From: Fodinibacter sp963730365
Lineage (GTDB): Bacteria > Actinomycetota > Actinomycetes > Actinomycetales > Dermatophilaceae
Direction: 5' to 3'
Assembly: GCA_963730365.1 (NCBI GenBank)
Contig: CAVSRM010000009.1
Span: forward strand, 66,742 to 130,741
DNA length: 64,000 bases
Made by a program: the position numbers and the translations under genes. Below are positions 1 through 7,923 of this stretch, piece by piece. How positions within the stretch are numbered: the first letter of the stretch is position 1; every line of letters begins with the position of its first letter. The notes beneath the pieces were generated by a model, which was not told the DNA's origin, did no database searches, and was given only the letters and a program-made list of their open reading frames with translations.

Positions 1-677
1 CAGAAGGTGTCGTGGGCGCTCTGCGCCTGCGGGATCTCGCGGTCGGGGTGCGGCTTCCCGGCGTGGATGACGTCGGGGAACTTGATGCCGTCCTGGATGA
101 AGAACACCGGGATGTTGTTGCCGACCAGGTCGTAGTTGCCCTCCTGCGTGTAGAAGCGGGTTGCGAACCCGCGGGTGTCACGGGCGGTGTCCATAGAGCC
201 GCGCGAGCCCAGCACCGTGGAGAACCGCACGAAGACCGGGGTCTCCACGCCCTCCCCGAGGAAGGCCGCCCGGCAGACGTCGGTCGCCTCGCCGTTGCCG
301 ACGAAGGTGCCGTGGGCGGCGGCGCCGCGGGCGTGGACCACCCTCTCGGGGATGCGCTCGTGGTCGAAGTGGCTGACCTTCTCGCGCAGGTGGTGGTCCT
401 GGATGAGTGTCGGTCCACGGCGACCGGCCTTGAGCGAGTGATCGGAATCCCGGAGCCGTGCCCCGTGGGCCGTCGTGAGGAACGGTCCCTGCTGGGCGAC
501 CTGCTCGGGCGAGACGTCGGTCTCGGCCCCGGTGGGGGTGCGCGTGTCGGGGCCGGCCTGGTCGCCCTTCGGTGGCAGGGGCGCGCGCGGCTCGGTCGGC
601 TCCTCAAGGGAGGGGGCCCGGGAGGTGGGCACCCCCGGAACGGTGATGTCGTCGGTGGGCTGCTGTGCGTCGGTCAC
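1..677 (-). CDS. katE: Catalase, large clade-2 type, C-terminal part beyond window
   Basis: Monofunctional haem catalase that breaks down hydrogen peroxide in the cytoplasm. About 225 residues are visible from a GTG start at 677, which has a GAGAGGACG ribosome site just upstream; the gene runs off the left edge. Residues 1-60 are a proline-rich, charged extension typical of the large (about 700-aa) catalases such as HPII/KatE. The catalytic histidine is His115 in RVVHARG, followed by RFSTVLGSRGSMDT around 151-163 and the distal asparagine in DLVGNNIPVFF near 187-188. All expected active-site residues in the visible part are present. The downstream half, with the haem-ligand tyrosine and flavodoxin-like domain, cannot be seen. 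Confidence 0.93.
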   Translation of the reverse strand, partial: MTDAQQPTDDITVPGVPTSRAPSLEEPTEPRAPLPPKGDQAGPDTRTPTGAETDVSPEQVAQQGPFLTTAHGARLRDSDHSLKAGRRGPTLIQDHHLREKVSHFDHERIPERVVHARGAAAHGTFVGNGEATDVCRAAFLGEGVETPVFVRFSTVLGSRGSMDTARDTRGFATRFYTQEGNYDLVGNNIPVFFIQDGIKFPDVIHAGKPHPDREIPQAQSAHDTF

Positions 678-731
678 GGTCGTCCTCTCGTTGCTCGCCG
701 CCGGGGTGGCGGGCCGCGGGGCTCTTCGTCG

Positions 732-785
732 CTGTCGGTTCCTGCCCCGCTGTCGGTTCCTGCCCCGCTGTCGGTACCTACCCCG
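732..785. repeat. Tandem repeat, three 18-bp units
   Basis: Two identical 18-bp units (CTGTCGGTTCCTGCCCCG, 732-749 and 750-767) are followed by a third with two changes (768-785) and a more degenerate fourth starting at 786. It lies in the leader between the catalase start and the 3' end of the next minus-strand reading frame, so it is probably in the upstream control region of the catalase gene. Confidence 0.8.
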
Positions 786-1239
786 CTGTGGGCACCTTCA
801 CTCCTTCGGGCGCGCTCGTCGCCTGGCCGGCGAGGGCGAGACCGGCGACGAACGCCGCGAGACCGCCGTCCACCCTTCCTGCCGAGCGGCCCGAGGTGCG
901 CACCCGGGTGGTGTCCGTCGCGACCCACGAGGAGGTGGCCTCCTTCACCCTGGCGACCAGTGCGCCCCCGCCGTCGGCGGCCGTGACCAGGGCGTGGGAG
1001 ACCACGTCGCCGCGCCGAGCCCGAGCCAGGATCGCGGTCGCGTCGAGGTGTGACCCGACGGCCCGGACCAGGCTGAGGTCGATGCTGCCGAGCGTGGCGA
1101 GGGCGCGGACGAGGGGTGCGGAGAGCGGGCCGAGGTCGGCGGCGAGGGGCTCGAGCGACCCGGAGCACGCCGTAAACGGAGCCGCGACGTGCGGGGGGCG
1201 CCAAACGGGCAGGCACTCTCGGCCGTCACGTGCCGGCAT
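778..1239 (-). CDS. Possible hypothetical protein, about 153 aa
   Basis: Open frame on the minus strand from ATG 1239 to a TAG at 778-780, upstream of the catalase. The product is rich in Ala, Val and Arg, with stretches such as LARARRGDVVSHALV that look protein-like, but no family was recognised. It ends in the tandem repeat. The start could be at an internal GTG. High GC makes long chance frames common here, so this is a weak call; its support is that it fills the gap between divergent neighbours in a single frame without a competing frame of better composition. Confidence 0.35.
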   Translation of the reverse strand: MPARDGRECLPVWRPPHVAAPFTACSGSLEPLAADLGPLSAPLVRALATLGSIDLSLVRAVGSHLDATAILARARRGDVVSHALVTAADGGGALVARVKEATSSWVATDTTRVRTSGRSAGRVDGGLAAFVAGLALAGQATSAPEGVKVPTAG

Positions 1240-1278
1240 CCGTGTCAGGGTTGCTGTCGTCCCGAAGGAGGTGCCGCG

Positions 1279-2871
1279 ATGACCACGACCGTCGATGCCG
1301 TCGTCATCGGCGCCGGACCGAACGGCCTCGTCGCGGCCAACGCAGTGGCCGAGGCCGGGTGGGACGTCCTGGTCCTCGAGGCCAACGAGGAGGTCGGAGG
1401 TGCGGTGCGCAGCGCCGAGGTGACCGCGCCAGGGTTCGTCTCCGACCTCTTCAGCGCCTTCTACCCGTTGGCTGCCGCCAGCCCCGTCATGAGGGACCTC
1501 GACCTGCACCGCCACGGCCTCGAGTGGGTCCGCGCACCGGACGTCCTTGCGCACAGCCTGGAGCACGGGGGGACCGCGGTGCTCCACCACGACCCGGAGC
1601 GCACGGCGGCAGGGCTCGAGGAGTTCGCCGTGGGCGACGGTGACGCGTGGCTGAGCCTCCACCGGCAGTGGCTGAGGGTCCGCGACCCCCTCCTCGATGC
1701 GCTGTTCACGCCGTTTCCCCCGCTGGGCCCCGGATCACGCCTGCTGCGAGAGCTCGGCGCCCGAGGCACCCTCGACCTCACCCGTCTCGGGCTCAGCCCG
1801 GTGCGGCGGCTGGGACAGGAGCTCTTCGAGGGTGACGGCGGCCCCCTGCTCCTCACGGGGAACGCCATGCACAGCGACCTCCCCCCGGATGCTGGCGGAA
1901 GTGCGCTCTTCGGGTGGCTCCTGGCGATGCTCGGACAGGACGTCGGGTTCCCGGTGCCGCGGGGCGGGTCCGGGCGGCTGGCGGAGGCGTTGCGGAGGCG
2001 GGCCGAGTCGGTGGGCGCACAGGTGCGGACCGGGGCCCGCGTCGCGTCGGTGGTCCTGAGCGGCGGGCGGGCGGTGGGGGTGCGCTGCGCCGACGGGTCC
2101 GCGGTGCGAGCGCGACGAGCGGTGCTTGCCGACGTCGACGCCCCGTCCCTCTACGAGAAGCTCGTGGGGACGAGTGCGCTCCCCGGGCGACTCCGTGCGG
2201 ACCTGCGTGACTCCTTCCAGTGGGACCACGCCACCGTGAAGCTGAACTGGGCCCTCGAGCGGCCGGTGCCGTGGACCGACGAACGAGCCGCAGGAGCAGG
2301 CACGGTGCACCTCGGGGTCGACCTCGACGGATTCGTCGACTTCGCCGCCGACCTCAGCCTCGCGCGAGTGCCCGAGCGGCCCTTCATGCTGCTGGGCCAG
2401 ATGACGACGGCCGACCCCACCCGCTCGCCCGCCGGCACCGAGTCGGCGTGGGCCTACACCCACGTCCCTCGGGAGATCGACTGGCAGGGTGACGTCCTCG
2501 CTCGTCACGTCGAGCGCATGGAGGATGCCGTCGAGCGGGTGGCACCCGGCTTTCGTGACGCGGTGGTGGCGCGGCACGTCCAGGCCCCGGGCGACCTCGA
2601 GGGGGCGGACTCCAACCTCGTGGGTGGGTCCATCAACCAGGGCACGGCCATGCTGCACCAACAGCTCGTGTTCCGGCCGACGCCCGGGCTGGGACGACCG
2701 GAGACCCCCTTCGAGCGGCTCTACCTCGCCGGTGCCTCGGCCCACCCGGGGGGCGGGGTCCACGGGGCCTGCGGCTGGAACGCGGCCAGGGTGGCCCTGC
2801 GGGCCGCTGGGCCGTCGGGGGCGGCCCGGCGAGCGCTGGCCCGGACCGCGTGGAGCAGGGTCCTACGGTGA
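1279..2871 (+). CDS. FAD-dependent phytoene-desaturase-like oxidoreductase
   Basis: 530-aa flavoprotein of the NAD(P)/FAD-dependent amine oxidase / phytoene desaturase superfamily, closest in layout to PYROXD2-like carotenoid oxidoreductases. The N-terminus has the dinucleotide-binding motif VVIGAGPNGLVAANAVAEAG (residues 8-27) and an acidic residue ending the second strand (VLEANEEVGG). The C-terminus has LYLAGASAHPGGGVHGACGW, the typical FAD-contacting end of this family. Start ATG 1279 has a strong AAGGAGG site 8 nt upstream. The substrate cannot be told from sequence, and there are no other carotenoid genes nearby, so a general desaturase/oxidase role is all that can be said. Confidence 0.88.
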   Translation: MTTTVDAVVIGAGPNGLVAANAVAEAGWDVLVLEANEEVGGAVRSAEVTAPGFVSDLFSAFYPLAAASPVMRDLDLHRHGLEWVRAPDVLAHSLEHGGTAVLHHDPERTAAGLEEFAVGDGDAWLSLHRQWLRVRDPLLDALFTPFPPLGPGSRLLRELGARGTLDLTRLGLSPVRRLGQELFEGDGGPLLLTGNAMHSDLPPDAGGSALFGWLLAMLGQDVGFPVPRGGSGRLAEALRRRAESVGAQVRTGARVASVVLSGGRAVGVRCADGSAVRARRAVLADVDAPSLYEKLVGTSALPGRLRADLRDSFQWDHATVKLNWALERPVPWTDERAAGAGTVHLGVDLDGFVDFAADLSLARVPERPFMLLGQMTTADPTRSPAGTESAWAYTHVPREIDWQGDVLARHVERMEDAVERVAPGFRDAVVARHVQAPGDLEGADSNLVGGSINQGTAMLHQQLVFRPTPGLGRPETPFERLYLAGASAHPGGGVHGACGWNAARVALRAAGPSGAARRALARTAWSRVLR

Positions 2872-2896
2872 ACCGGCCGGTCGAGAGGGGGGTCGC

Positions 2897-3388
2897 TCAG
2901 GACGACGGCTCCTCCTCACCGGAGCGGCGCTCCGTCAGGTAGGCCAGCCGCTTGAGCGATTCCACGTTACGGCGCCGGATGGCAACCTGGCGCAGCGCCC
3001 TCGGGGTCAGCGTGCCCGGCCCGGACACGGCATCCTCGGCGATCGAGACGATGCACCGACCCGGCCCCTCGTCTTCGAGCCGGATGACGACCTGGGCCTC
3101 GCCCATCGGCCACCCCCTCGCCCGCAGCACGAGCTCTCGGCCCCGGCGGGACCGCAGGGAGGTGGTCGCGTCGTCGACGACCGCCGGCCACACCCCGAAC
3201 GAGTGGTGGATGGCTGCTCCCTCCTGCGGCCACGTGGTGTCGACGAGCCGCACCCGGGAGGCACCGACGACCCAGGTGGTGTAGGCCCACCCGTCGGACA
3301 GCACACCCCACACCGCATCGGCGTCAGCGCTCACGGCGCGACTGACGGCGGCGGCACGGATCTCGCCCTCGGTCATCTCGTCGTTCAT
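2897..3388 (-). CDS. SRPBCC (polyketide cyclase-like) family protein
   Basis: 163-aa protein with the START/SRPBCC lipid-binding fold pattern: an N-terminal AAAVSRAVSADADAVWGVLS strand-helix, a central WVVGASRVRLVD strand, and a C-terminal helix ending in LKRLAYLTERRSG. Such proteins bind hydrophobic ligands; in this class no enzyme activity is known. ATG 3388 is chosen because AAGGAGC lies just upstream. The gene is convergent with the FAD oxidoreductase and lies immediately downstream of a short-chain dehydrogenase remnant that probably once formed an operon with it (SDR plus SRPBCC is a common actinobacterial pair). Confidence 0.82.
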   Translation of the reverse strand: MNDEMTEGEIRAAAVSRAVSADADAVWGVLSDGWAYTTWVVGASRVRLVDTTWPQEGAAIHHSFGVWPAVVDDATTSLRSRRGRELVLRARGWPMGEAQVVIRLEDEGPGRCIVSIAEDAVSGPGTLTPRALRQVAIRRRNVESLKRLAYLTERRSGEEEPSS

Positions 3389-3414
3389 CGCAGTGCTCCT
3401 TCTTTTCGGATCTC

Positions 3415-3954
3415 GGGTGCTCCGATGCCGATACGCCTCGGCGCCGGCCACCGGCAGGGGTTCGAAGACGTTGCCGGGCCCGTTGGGGACGTTCTCCCGG
3501 GCCAGACCAGCGCGGTCCATGAGCGGGGTGACGATGGCGTCGAAGACGCCGGGGAGGGCCCGGAACCCCAGCAGGACCACCGCGTTGGCGATGCCGACGC
3601 CACGATCCCGTCGGGGCCGGCGAATGGCTCGTTCGATGGCCGCGGCGACCTTCGTCGGCTGGTCGACCGGCGGCGGCGCCTGGCCGTGCCGGTGCAGGTA
3701 GTGCCGGCGCGCCGGTACACCGGCGTGTCGACCCCGCCGGGCGAGATGAGGCTGATGGACGTGCCCGGAGACTGACGTGCCTCGACCTGAAGCGTCCGCA
3801 CCAGTCCGTGCAGACCCCTCTTCGAGGCCGTGTAGGCGCTCAGGGACGGCGTCGCGATCTTGCCCGGGAGGGAGCCGACGACGACGAGGGTCCCGGGGGT
3901 CGTCCCCCGCGCACCCGCTGCGCGCCGCGCCGTCGCGGTCCTCCCCTTCGCCAT
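3415..3954 (-). pseudogene. Short-chain dehydrogenase remnant (deleted and frameshifted)
   Basis: A frame starting MAKGRTATARR at ATG 3954 soon joins the middle of a classical SDR: TLVVVGSLPGKIATPSLSAY then TASKRGLHGL, which supplies the Ser-Tyr-Lys centre, followed by SISLISPGGVDTPVYRRAGT. The N-terminal Rossmann motif TGxxxGxG and NNAG are gone, so an internal deletion removed the cofactor site. The C-terminal third, including LGFRALPGVFDAIVTPLMDR and the NVPNGPGNVFEPLPVA tail, is in a different frame, showing at least one frameshift near 3690-3720. It cannot make an active enzyme. Confidence 0.85.
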
Positions 3955-3956
3955 CA

Positions 3957-4293
3957 GCTCTCCTGCGTCTTCAGCGTGCCCTCGAACCGTTCGCGGGTGC
4001 CGGGTCGCACGACGAGCCCGTGCCCCTCCCCCAGGGGGAGCCGACCCCGGGCCGGCTCCTCCCACCCGTCGAACAGTGACTACTCGCAGGGCCTGCTCGT
4101 GCCAGAACCGCAGCAGGTCCACGGCATCCTCGACGTCACGAGGGGTCACGACCGCCAGGGGCACCTGGCGGTAGTTGGAGGAGTCGACCGCGTAGGCGCC
4201 GAGAGCGCCTCGGTGGACCCGGACCTCGCCGCGAACCCGCTGCGCGAGGTCAGCCCTCAGCCGGTCGGGTGCCTGGGGCTGCACGACGGTCAT
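3957..4293 (-). pseudogene. Remnants of an FAD-linked oxidase and an unidentified C-terminus
   Basis: From ATG 4293 the first 70 residues match the start of a GlcD/FAD-linked oxidase: VRVHRGALGAYAVDSSNYRQ then PLAVVTPRDVEDAVDLLRFW, the region before the FAD-binding PP-loop. At about 4085 this stops. A different frame then encodes FDGWEEPARGRLPLGEGHGL and RPGTRERFEGTLKTQES before a stop that overlaps the ATG of the SDR remnant (TGATG). That second piece looks like a true C-terminus but was not recognised. Two deletion junctions within 350 bp make this a graveyard rather than a gene. Confidence 0.7.
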
Positions 4294-4387
4294 ACCTGGT
4301 CCATGCCCGGCCTGGCGAGCGGCTAAACGTCGGGCGGCACCGCAGCCTCGGGGCGACTGGCGAATACGGTGACAGGGCAGCGGTCCC

Positions 4388-4393
4388 TAGACT
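4388..4393 (+). promoter_or_regulatory. -10 hexamer of a leaderless promoter
   Basis: TAGACT lies exactly 6 nt before ATG 4400. With this spacing transcription would begin at the start codon. The same hexamer and spacing precede the gene at 8743. Confidence 0.6.
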
Positions 4394-4399
4394 CGGCGC

Positions 4400-5764
4400 A
4401 TGGCCCTCCGGCTCGGCGTCCGCAGCCGCATCCTCGTGCTCACCATGCCGGTGGTCATCCTCGTGAGTGGTGCGATCGCCGGGGTCGTCTACCTTTCCCT
4501 CGGCCAGCTCCTCGACGCCTCGGCCCGCGACCTCGCGGTGGCGGAGGCGACCGAGTTGCGCGCCGACGTGGGGCTCCACCCGATCGGAGAGCTGCTCGCC
4601 GCTCACCCGTTGGCACTCGGCAACCGCGTCGCCCAGGTGGTCGACGCGCGCACCGGCCGCGTCCTCCTCACCTCCGACAGGACGCTCTCGGCGCCGGTGG
4701 CCGACACCGACATCCAACCCGGCTCCATCCGCGTGGTCGTCCGGGACGACCTTCCCTCCCTTCCAGGCGGGTACGCCGTCGCAGTCGCCGACGCCCCCGC
4801 CGCGGACGGGAGCCCCTACGTCGTGCTCGTGGCCGTGGCCACCAGGGTCGAGACCGATGCGTTGATCCGTTCCGCGGAGTTCGCCCTCATCGGTGCCGTG
4901 GGCCTGGCGGCGATCCTGGGAGCGCTCACGGCGTTCGCCGTGAGCCAGGCGCTGCGTCCGGTCGAACGGATGCGCCACCAGGTGGAGTCGGTCGTGGCCT
5001 CGCAGCCGGCCCCGACGATCGAGGTGCCTCCGGGGCGCGACGAGCTGGCGAAGCTCGCCGAGACGATGAACCGGGTGTTGGAAAGGCTCCGGGTGGCCAA
5101 TGCCGACCGCAGGGCCTTCGTGGCCGATGCCGGTCACGAGCTGCGCAGTCCCCTCGCGACGATCCGGGTCCTCCTCGACCGTCTCGCCGAGGACCGGCCA
5201 AGCGCGGAGCGGCGCGAGGTGGCGGGTCGCGCCTCGGACGAGGTCGACCGCCTCGCCGTGCTGGTGGAGGACCTGCTCGCCCTGGCCGCCGCCGACGAGG
5301 GGGCCATGACGCTGCGCGTGACCGACGTCGACCTCGATGACGTCGTCCTCGCCGAGGTGAACGTCGTCCGGTTCCGGGGCGCGGCCGTCGCGGTGTCACT
5401 CCAGCCGATTCGCGTGCAGGGCGACGAGAGCCGGCTCGGCAGGGTGGTGCGCAACCTGCTCGAGAACGCCGAACGCCACACCCACGGTCGCATTCGGGTG
5501 GGACTGGCCGCGGAGTCGGGCACCGCCGAGCTCACCGTCGACAACGACGGACCGCCGATCGCCGTGGAGGACCGCGAGCGGGTGTTCAAGCGGTTCGTGC
5601 GGCTCGACGACTCCCGCACCCGGGACACCGGAGGCACCGGCCTCGGGCTGGCCATCGTGGCGGACATCGTGGGCGCCCACGGAGGCACGGTGACGGCTGG
5701 CGAGGCGCCCGACGGGTGGTGCAGGTTCTGCGTCAGTCTGCCGATCGTGGACCGACCGGATTGA
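4400..5764 (+). CDS. Sensor histidine kinase of a two-component system
   Basis: 454-aa membrane kinase. Transmembrane segments at about 11-34 and 160-181 flank an extracytoplasmic sensor region of about 125 aa with no recognised domain; a HAMP linker follows (ALRPVERMRHQVESV). The phospho-accepting His246 is in DAGHELRSPLATI, the N box is RNLLENAERH (351-360), the G1 box DNDGPP (381-386), the F box ERVFKRFVR and the G2 box GGTGLGLAI (411-419), so it is complete. No ribosome site is needed if it is leaderless. Its last 32 bp overlap the 3' end of the response-regulator gene on the opposite strand; this is the obvious partner, but the two cannot share a transcript. Confidence 0.95.
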   Translation: MALRLGVRSRILVLTMPVVILVSGAIAGVVYLSLGQLLDASARDLAVAEATELRADVGLHPIGELLAAHPLALGNRVAQVVDARTGRVLLTSDRTLSAPVADTDIQPGSIRVVVRDDLPSLPGGYAVAVADAPAADGSPYVVLVAVATRVETDALIRSAEFALIGAVGLAAILGALTAFAVSQALRPVERMRHQVESVVASQPAPTIEVPPGRDELAKLAETMNRVLERLRVANADRRAFVADAGHELRSPLATIRVLLDRLAEDRPSAERREVAGRASDEVDRLAVLVEDLLALAAADEGAMTLRVTDVDLDDVVLAEVNVVRFRGAAVAVSLQPIRVQGDESRLGRVVRNLLENAERHTHGRIRVGLAAESGTAELTVDNDGPPIAVEDRERVFKRFVRLDDSRTRDTGGTGLGLAIVADIVGAHGGTVTAGEAPDGWCRFCVSLPIVDRPD

Positions 5765-6422
5765 GCCGGTAGCCGACCCCTCGCACCGTCTCGAGGGACT
5801 TGACCTCGAAGGGCGCGTCGATCTTTCGCCGGAGGTAGCCGATATAGACCTCCACGACGTTGTCGGCGCCCGGGTAGTCGGAGTCCCACACGTGCTGGAG
5901 GATCTCGGTCTTGCTCTGCACCTGCCCCGCTCGGCGCATCAGGTGGTGCAGCAGGGCGTACTCCCGTGCCGTGAGCCGTATCTCGCGACCCTCGCGGGTG
6001 ACGCTGCGCGTCGTGGGGTCGAGGGTGAGACCGCCGGCGGTGAGGGCGACGGGGCGCTCGGGCGCGCCGCGACGGGCCAGCGCCTGGAGCCGGGCCAGCA
6101 ACACGGGGGTGCTGAAGGGCTTGGTCACGTAGTCGTCGGCGCCCAGCTCGAAGGCGTCGGTCTGGTCGTACTCCCCGTCCTTGGCGGTGAGCATGAGCAC
6201 AGGGACCCAGACGTCGTTGGCGCGCAGGTGCTTGAGGACGTCGTAGCCGTTGAGCTGGGGGAGCATGATGTCGAGCACGACGATGTCGTAGCCGCCCGCG
6301 AGGCCCATCTGCAGGCCGGTGCGGCCGTCGCCGGCGTGGTCGACCACCCACCCCTCGTCGCGCAGGGTCTCCCGGAGCGCCTCGGCGAGGGGGCGCTCGT
6401 CCTCGACCAGCAGGAGTCTCAC
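5733..6422 (-). CDS. OmpR/PhoB-type response regulator
   Basis: 229-aa two-domain regulator. The receiver domain (1-115) has acidic residues in VEDER (7-9), phosphorylation site Asp51 in IVVLDIMLP, Thr79 and Lys101 (VTKPFS). The C-terminal winged helix (about 130-222) has the expected TAREYALLHHLMRRAGQVQS and NVVEVYIGYLRRKID helices and ends with ETVRGVGYRLN, typical of the OmpR family. GTG 6422 is the start; upstream GGGAAGC is a fair ribosome site. It is convergent with the histidine kinase gene and divergent from gabT, leaving a 165-bp gap that must hold both promoters. Confidence 0.95.
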   Translation of the reverse strand: MRLLLVEDERPLAEALRETLRDEGWVVDHAGDGRTGLQMGLAGGYDIVVLDIMLPQLNGYDVLKHLRANDVWVPVLMLTAKDGEYDQTDAFELGADDYVTKPFSTPVLLARLQALARRGAPERPVALTAGGLTLDPTTRSVTREGREIRLTAREYALLHHLMRRAGQVQSKTEILQHVWDSDYPGADNVVEVYIGYLRRKIDAPFEVKSLETVRGVGYRLNPVGPRSAD

Positions 6423-6575
6423 GACGCTTCCCGTCTCGCGGGTGACAAGGGACCCGATCAGGTTACCCACCTCTTTGCCGCGCCCAGTAGCCCTCCTCGT
6501 CAACTCATGCGGTCTACGTCGTCCATTGCCTATACAACGACGGATTCCGTGGTATCGCCGGGCTGAGATCGCGAA

Positions 6576-6581
6576 TATGAT
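6576..6581 (+). promoter_or_regulatory. -10 hexamer of gabT, leaderless
   Basis: TATGAT, one mismatch from the consensus TATAAT, ends 6 nt before ATG 6588. It fits a leaderless transcript and explains the lack of a ribosome-binding site. Confidence 0.65.
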
Positions 6582-6587
6582 CGTCCA

Positions 6588-7922
6588 ATGATCGAGCAGA
6601 AGCGGATCCTCGCGACCCCCATCCCCGGCCCGGCGTCCCGGGCGATGCACGCGCGCAAGACCGCGGCGGTCTCCGCCGGGGTGAGCACCGGGTTGCCGGT
6701 CTATGTCGTCGAGGGGGCGGGCGGCATCGTGCGCGACGTCGACGGCAACCAGCTCATCGACTTCGGCTCGGGCATCGCGGTCACCACGGTCGGCAACGGC
6801 AACCAGCGGGTCGTCGACGCGGTGACCGAGCAGATCAGGGCGTTCACGCACACCTGCTTCATGGTCACGCCCTACGACGTCTACGTCGAGGTGTGCGAGA
6901 AGCTCAACGCCCTCACCCCGGGTCAGCACGAGAAGCGCACCGCACTGTTCAACTCCGGTGCCGAGGCGGTGGAGAACGCCGTGAAGATCGCCCGCCACGC
7001 CACCGGGCGCACGGCAGTCGTGGCGTTCGACCACGGCTACCACGGACGCACCAACCTCACGATGGGCCTCACCTCCAAGAACATGCCGTACAAGGACGGC
7101 TTCGGGCCCTTCGCCAGCGAGCTCTACCGGGTGCCGATGGCCTACCCCTTCCGCTGGCCGGGCGGGGCGGAGGCCTGCGCCGCCGACGCCCTGCGCACCG
7201 TGACCGACCAGATCCATGCCCAGGTCGGGGAGAAGAACTGCGCGGCCGTGATCATCGAGCCGATCCAGGGGGAGGGCGGCTTCATCGTCCCGCCCGACGG
7301 GTTCCTCCCCGGCCTGGCCGACTGGTGCCGGGAGCACGGCATCCTGCTCATCGCGGACGAGGTGCAGTCGGGCTTCTGCCGCACCGGCGACTGGTTCGCC
7401 TGCGACCACGAGGGCGTGGTGCCCGACCTCATCACCACCGCCAAGGGCATCGCCGGCGGCATGCCGCTCGCGGCCGTCACCGGCCGGGCCGAACTCATGG
7501 ATGCCGTCCACCACGGCGGCCTGGGTGGAACGTACGGCGGCAACCCCGTGGCCTGCGCGGCGGCCCTGGCTTCGATCGCGACGATGGAGGAGGACGACCT
7601 CGCGCGACGAGCCCGCGAGATCGGCGAGATCCTCACCGAACGGCTCGACCGGCTCGCGGACAAGTTCGAGGAGATCGGCGAGGTCCGGGGCCGCGGCGCG
7701 ATGATCGCCATGGAGCTCGTCAGCGACCCCGAGACCAAGGAGCCGGCGGCGGCGCTCGCCGCCGCCGTCAACAGGGCCTGCCACGAGCGGGGCCTCATCA
7801 CGCTCACCTGCGGCACCTACAGCAACGTCTTCCGCTTCCTCCCTCCGCTGTCGATCTCCGACGACCTGCTGCACGAGGGCATCGACGTGCTCGAGGAGGC
7901 CTTCGCGGCCTCGGTGTCCTGA
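6588..7922 (+). CDS. gabT: 4-aminobutyrate aminotransferase
   Basis: 444-aa class-III PLP aminotransferase that moves the amino group of GABA to 2-oxoglutarate, giving succinate semialdehyde. Key features: FNSGAEAVENAVKIAR (121-136) binding the cofactor phosphate, HGYHGRTN (149-156), EPIQGEGGF (224-232), LIADEVQSGFCRTG with Asp257 (254-267), and the PLP Schiff-base Lys286 in TTAKGIAGGMPL. Length and motifs match actinobacterial GabT. The next gene, a dehydrogenase, starts 1 nt after its stop and is probably in the same mRNA. It is divergent from the response regulator, which may control it, though no binding site was identified. Confidence 0.93.
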   Translation: MIEQKRILATPIPGPASRAMHARKTAAVSAGVSTGLPVYVVEGAGGIVRDVDGNQLIDFGSGIAVTTVGNGNQRVVDAVTEQIRAFTHTCFMVTPYDVYVEVCEKLNALTPGQHEKRTALFNSGAEAVENAVKIARHATGRTAVVAFDHGYHGRTNLTMGLTSKNMPYKDGFGPFASELYRVPMAYPFRWPGGAEACAADALRTVTDQIHAQVGEKNCAAVIIEPIQGEGGFIVPPDGFLPGLADWCREHGILLIADEVQSGFCRTGDWFACDHEGVVPDLITTAKGIAGGMPLAAVTGRAELMDAVHHGGLGGTYGGNPVACAAALASIATMEEDDLARRAREIGEILTERLDRLADKFEEIGEVRGRGAMIAMELVSDPETKEPAAALAAAVNRACHERGLITLTCGTYSNVFRFLPPLSISDDLLHEGIDVLEEAFAASVS

Positions 7923-7923
7923 C

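Noticed and set aside
12..986. Long plus-strand open frames over the catalase region
   Set aside because: They are antisense to a clear catalase and have the Arg/Pro/Gly-rich composition of chance frames in high-GC DNA.
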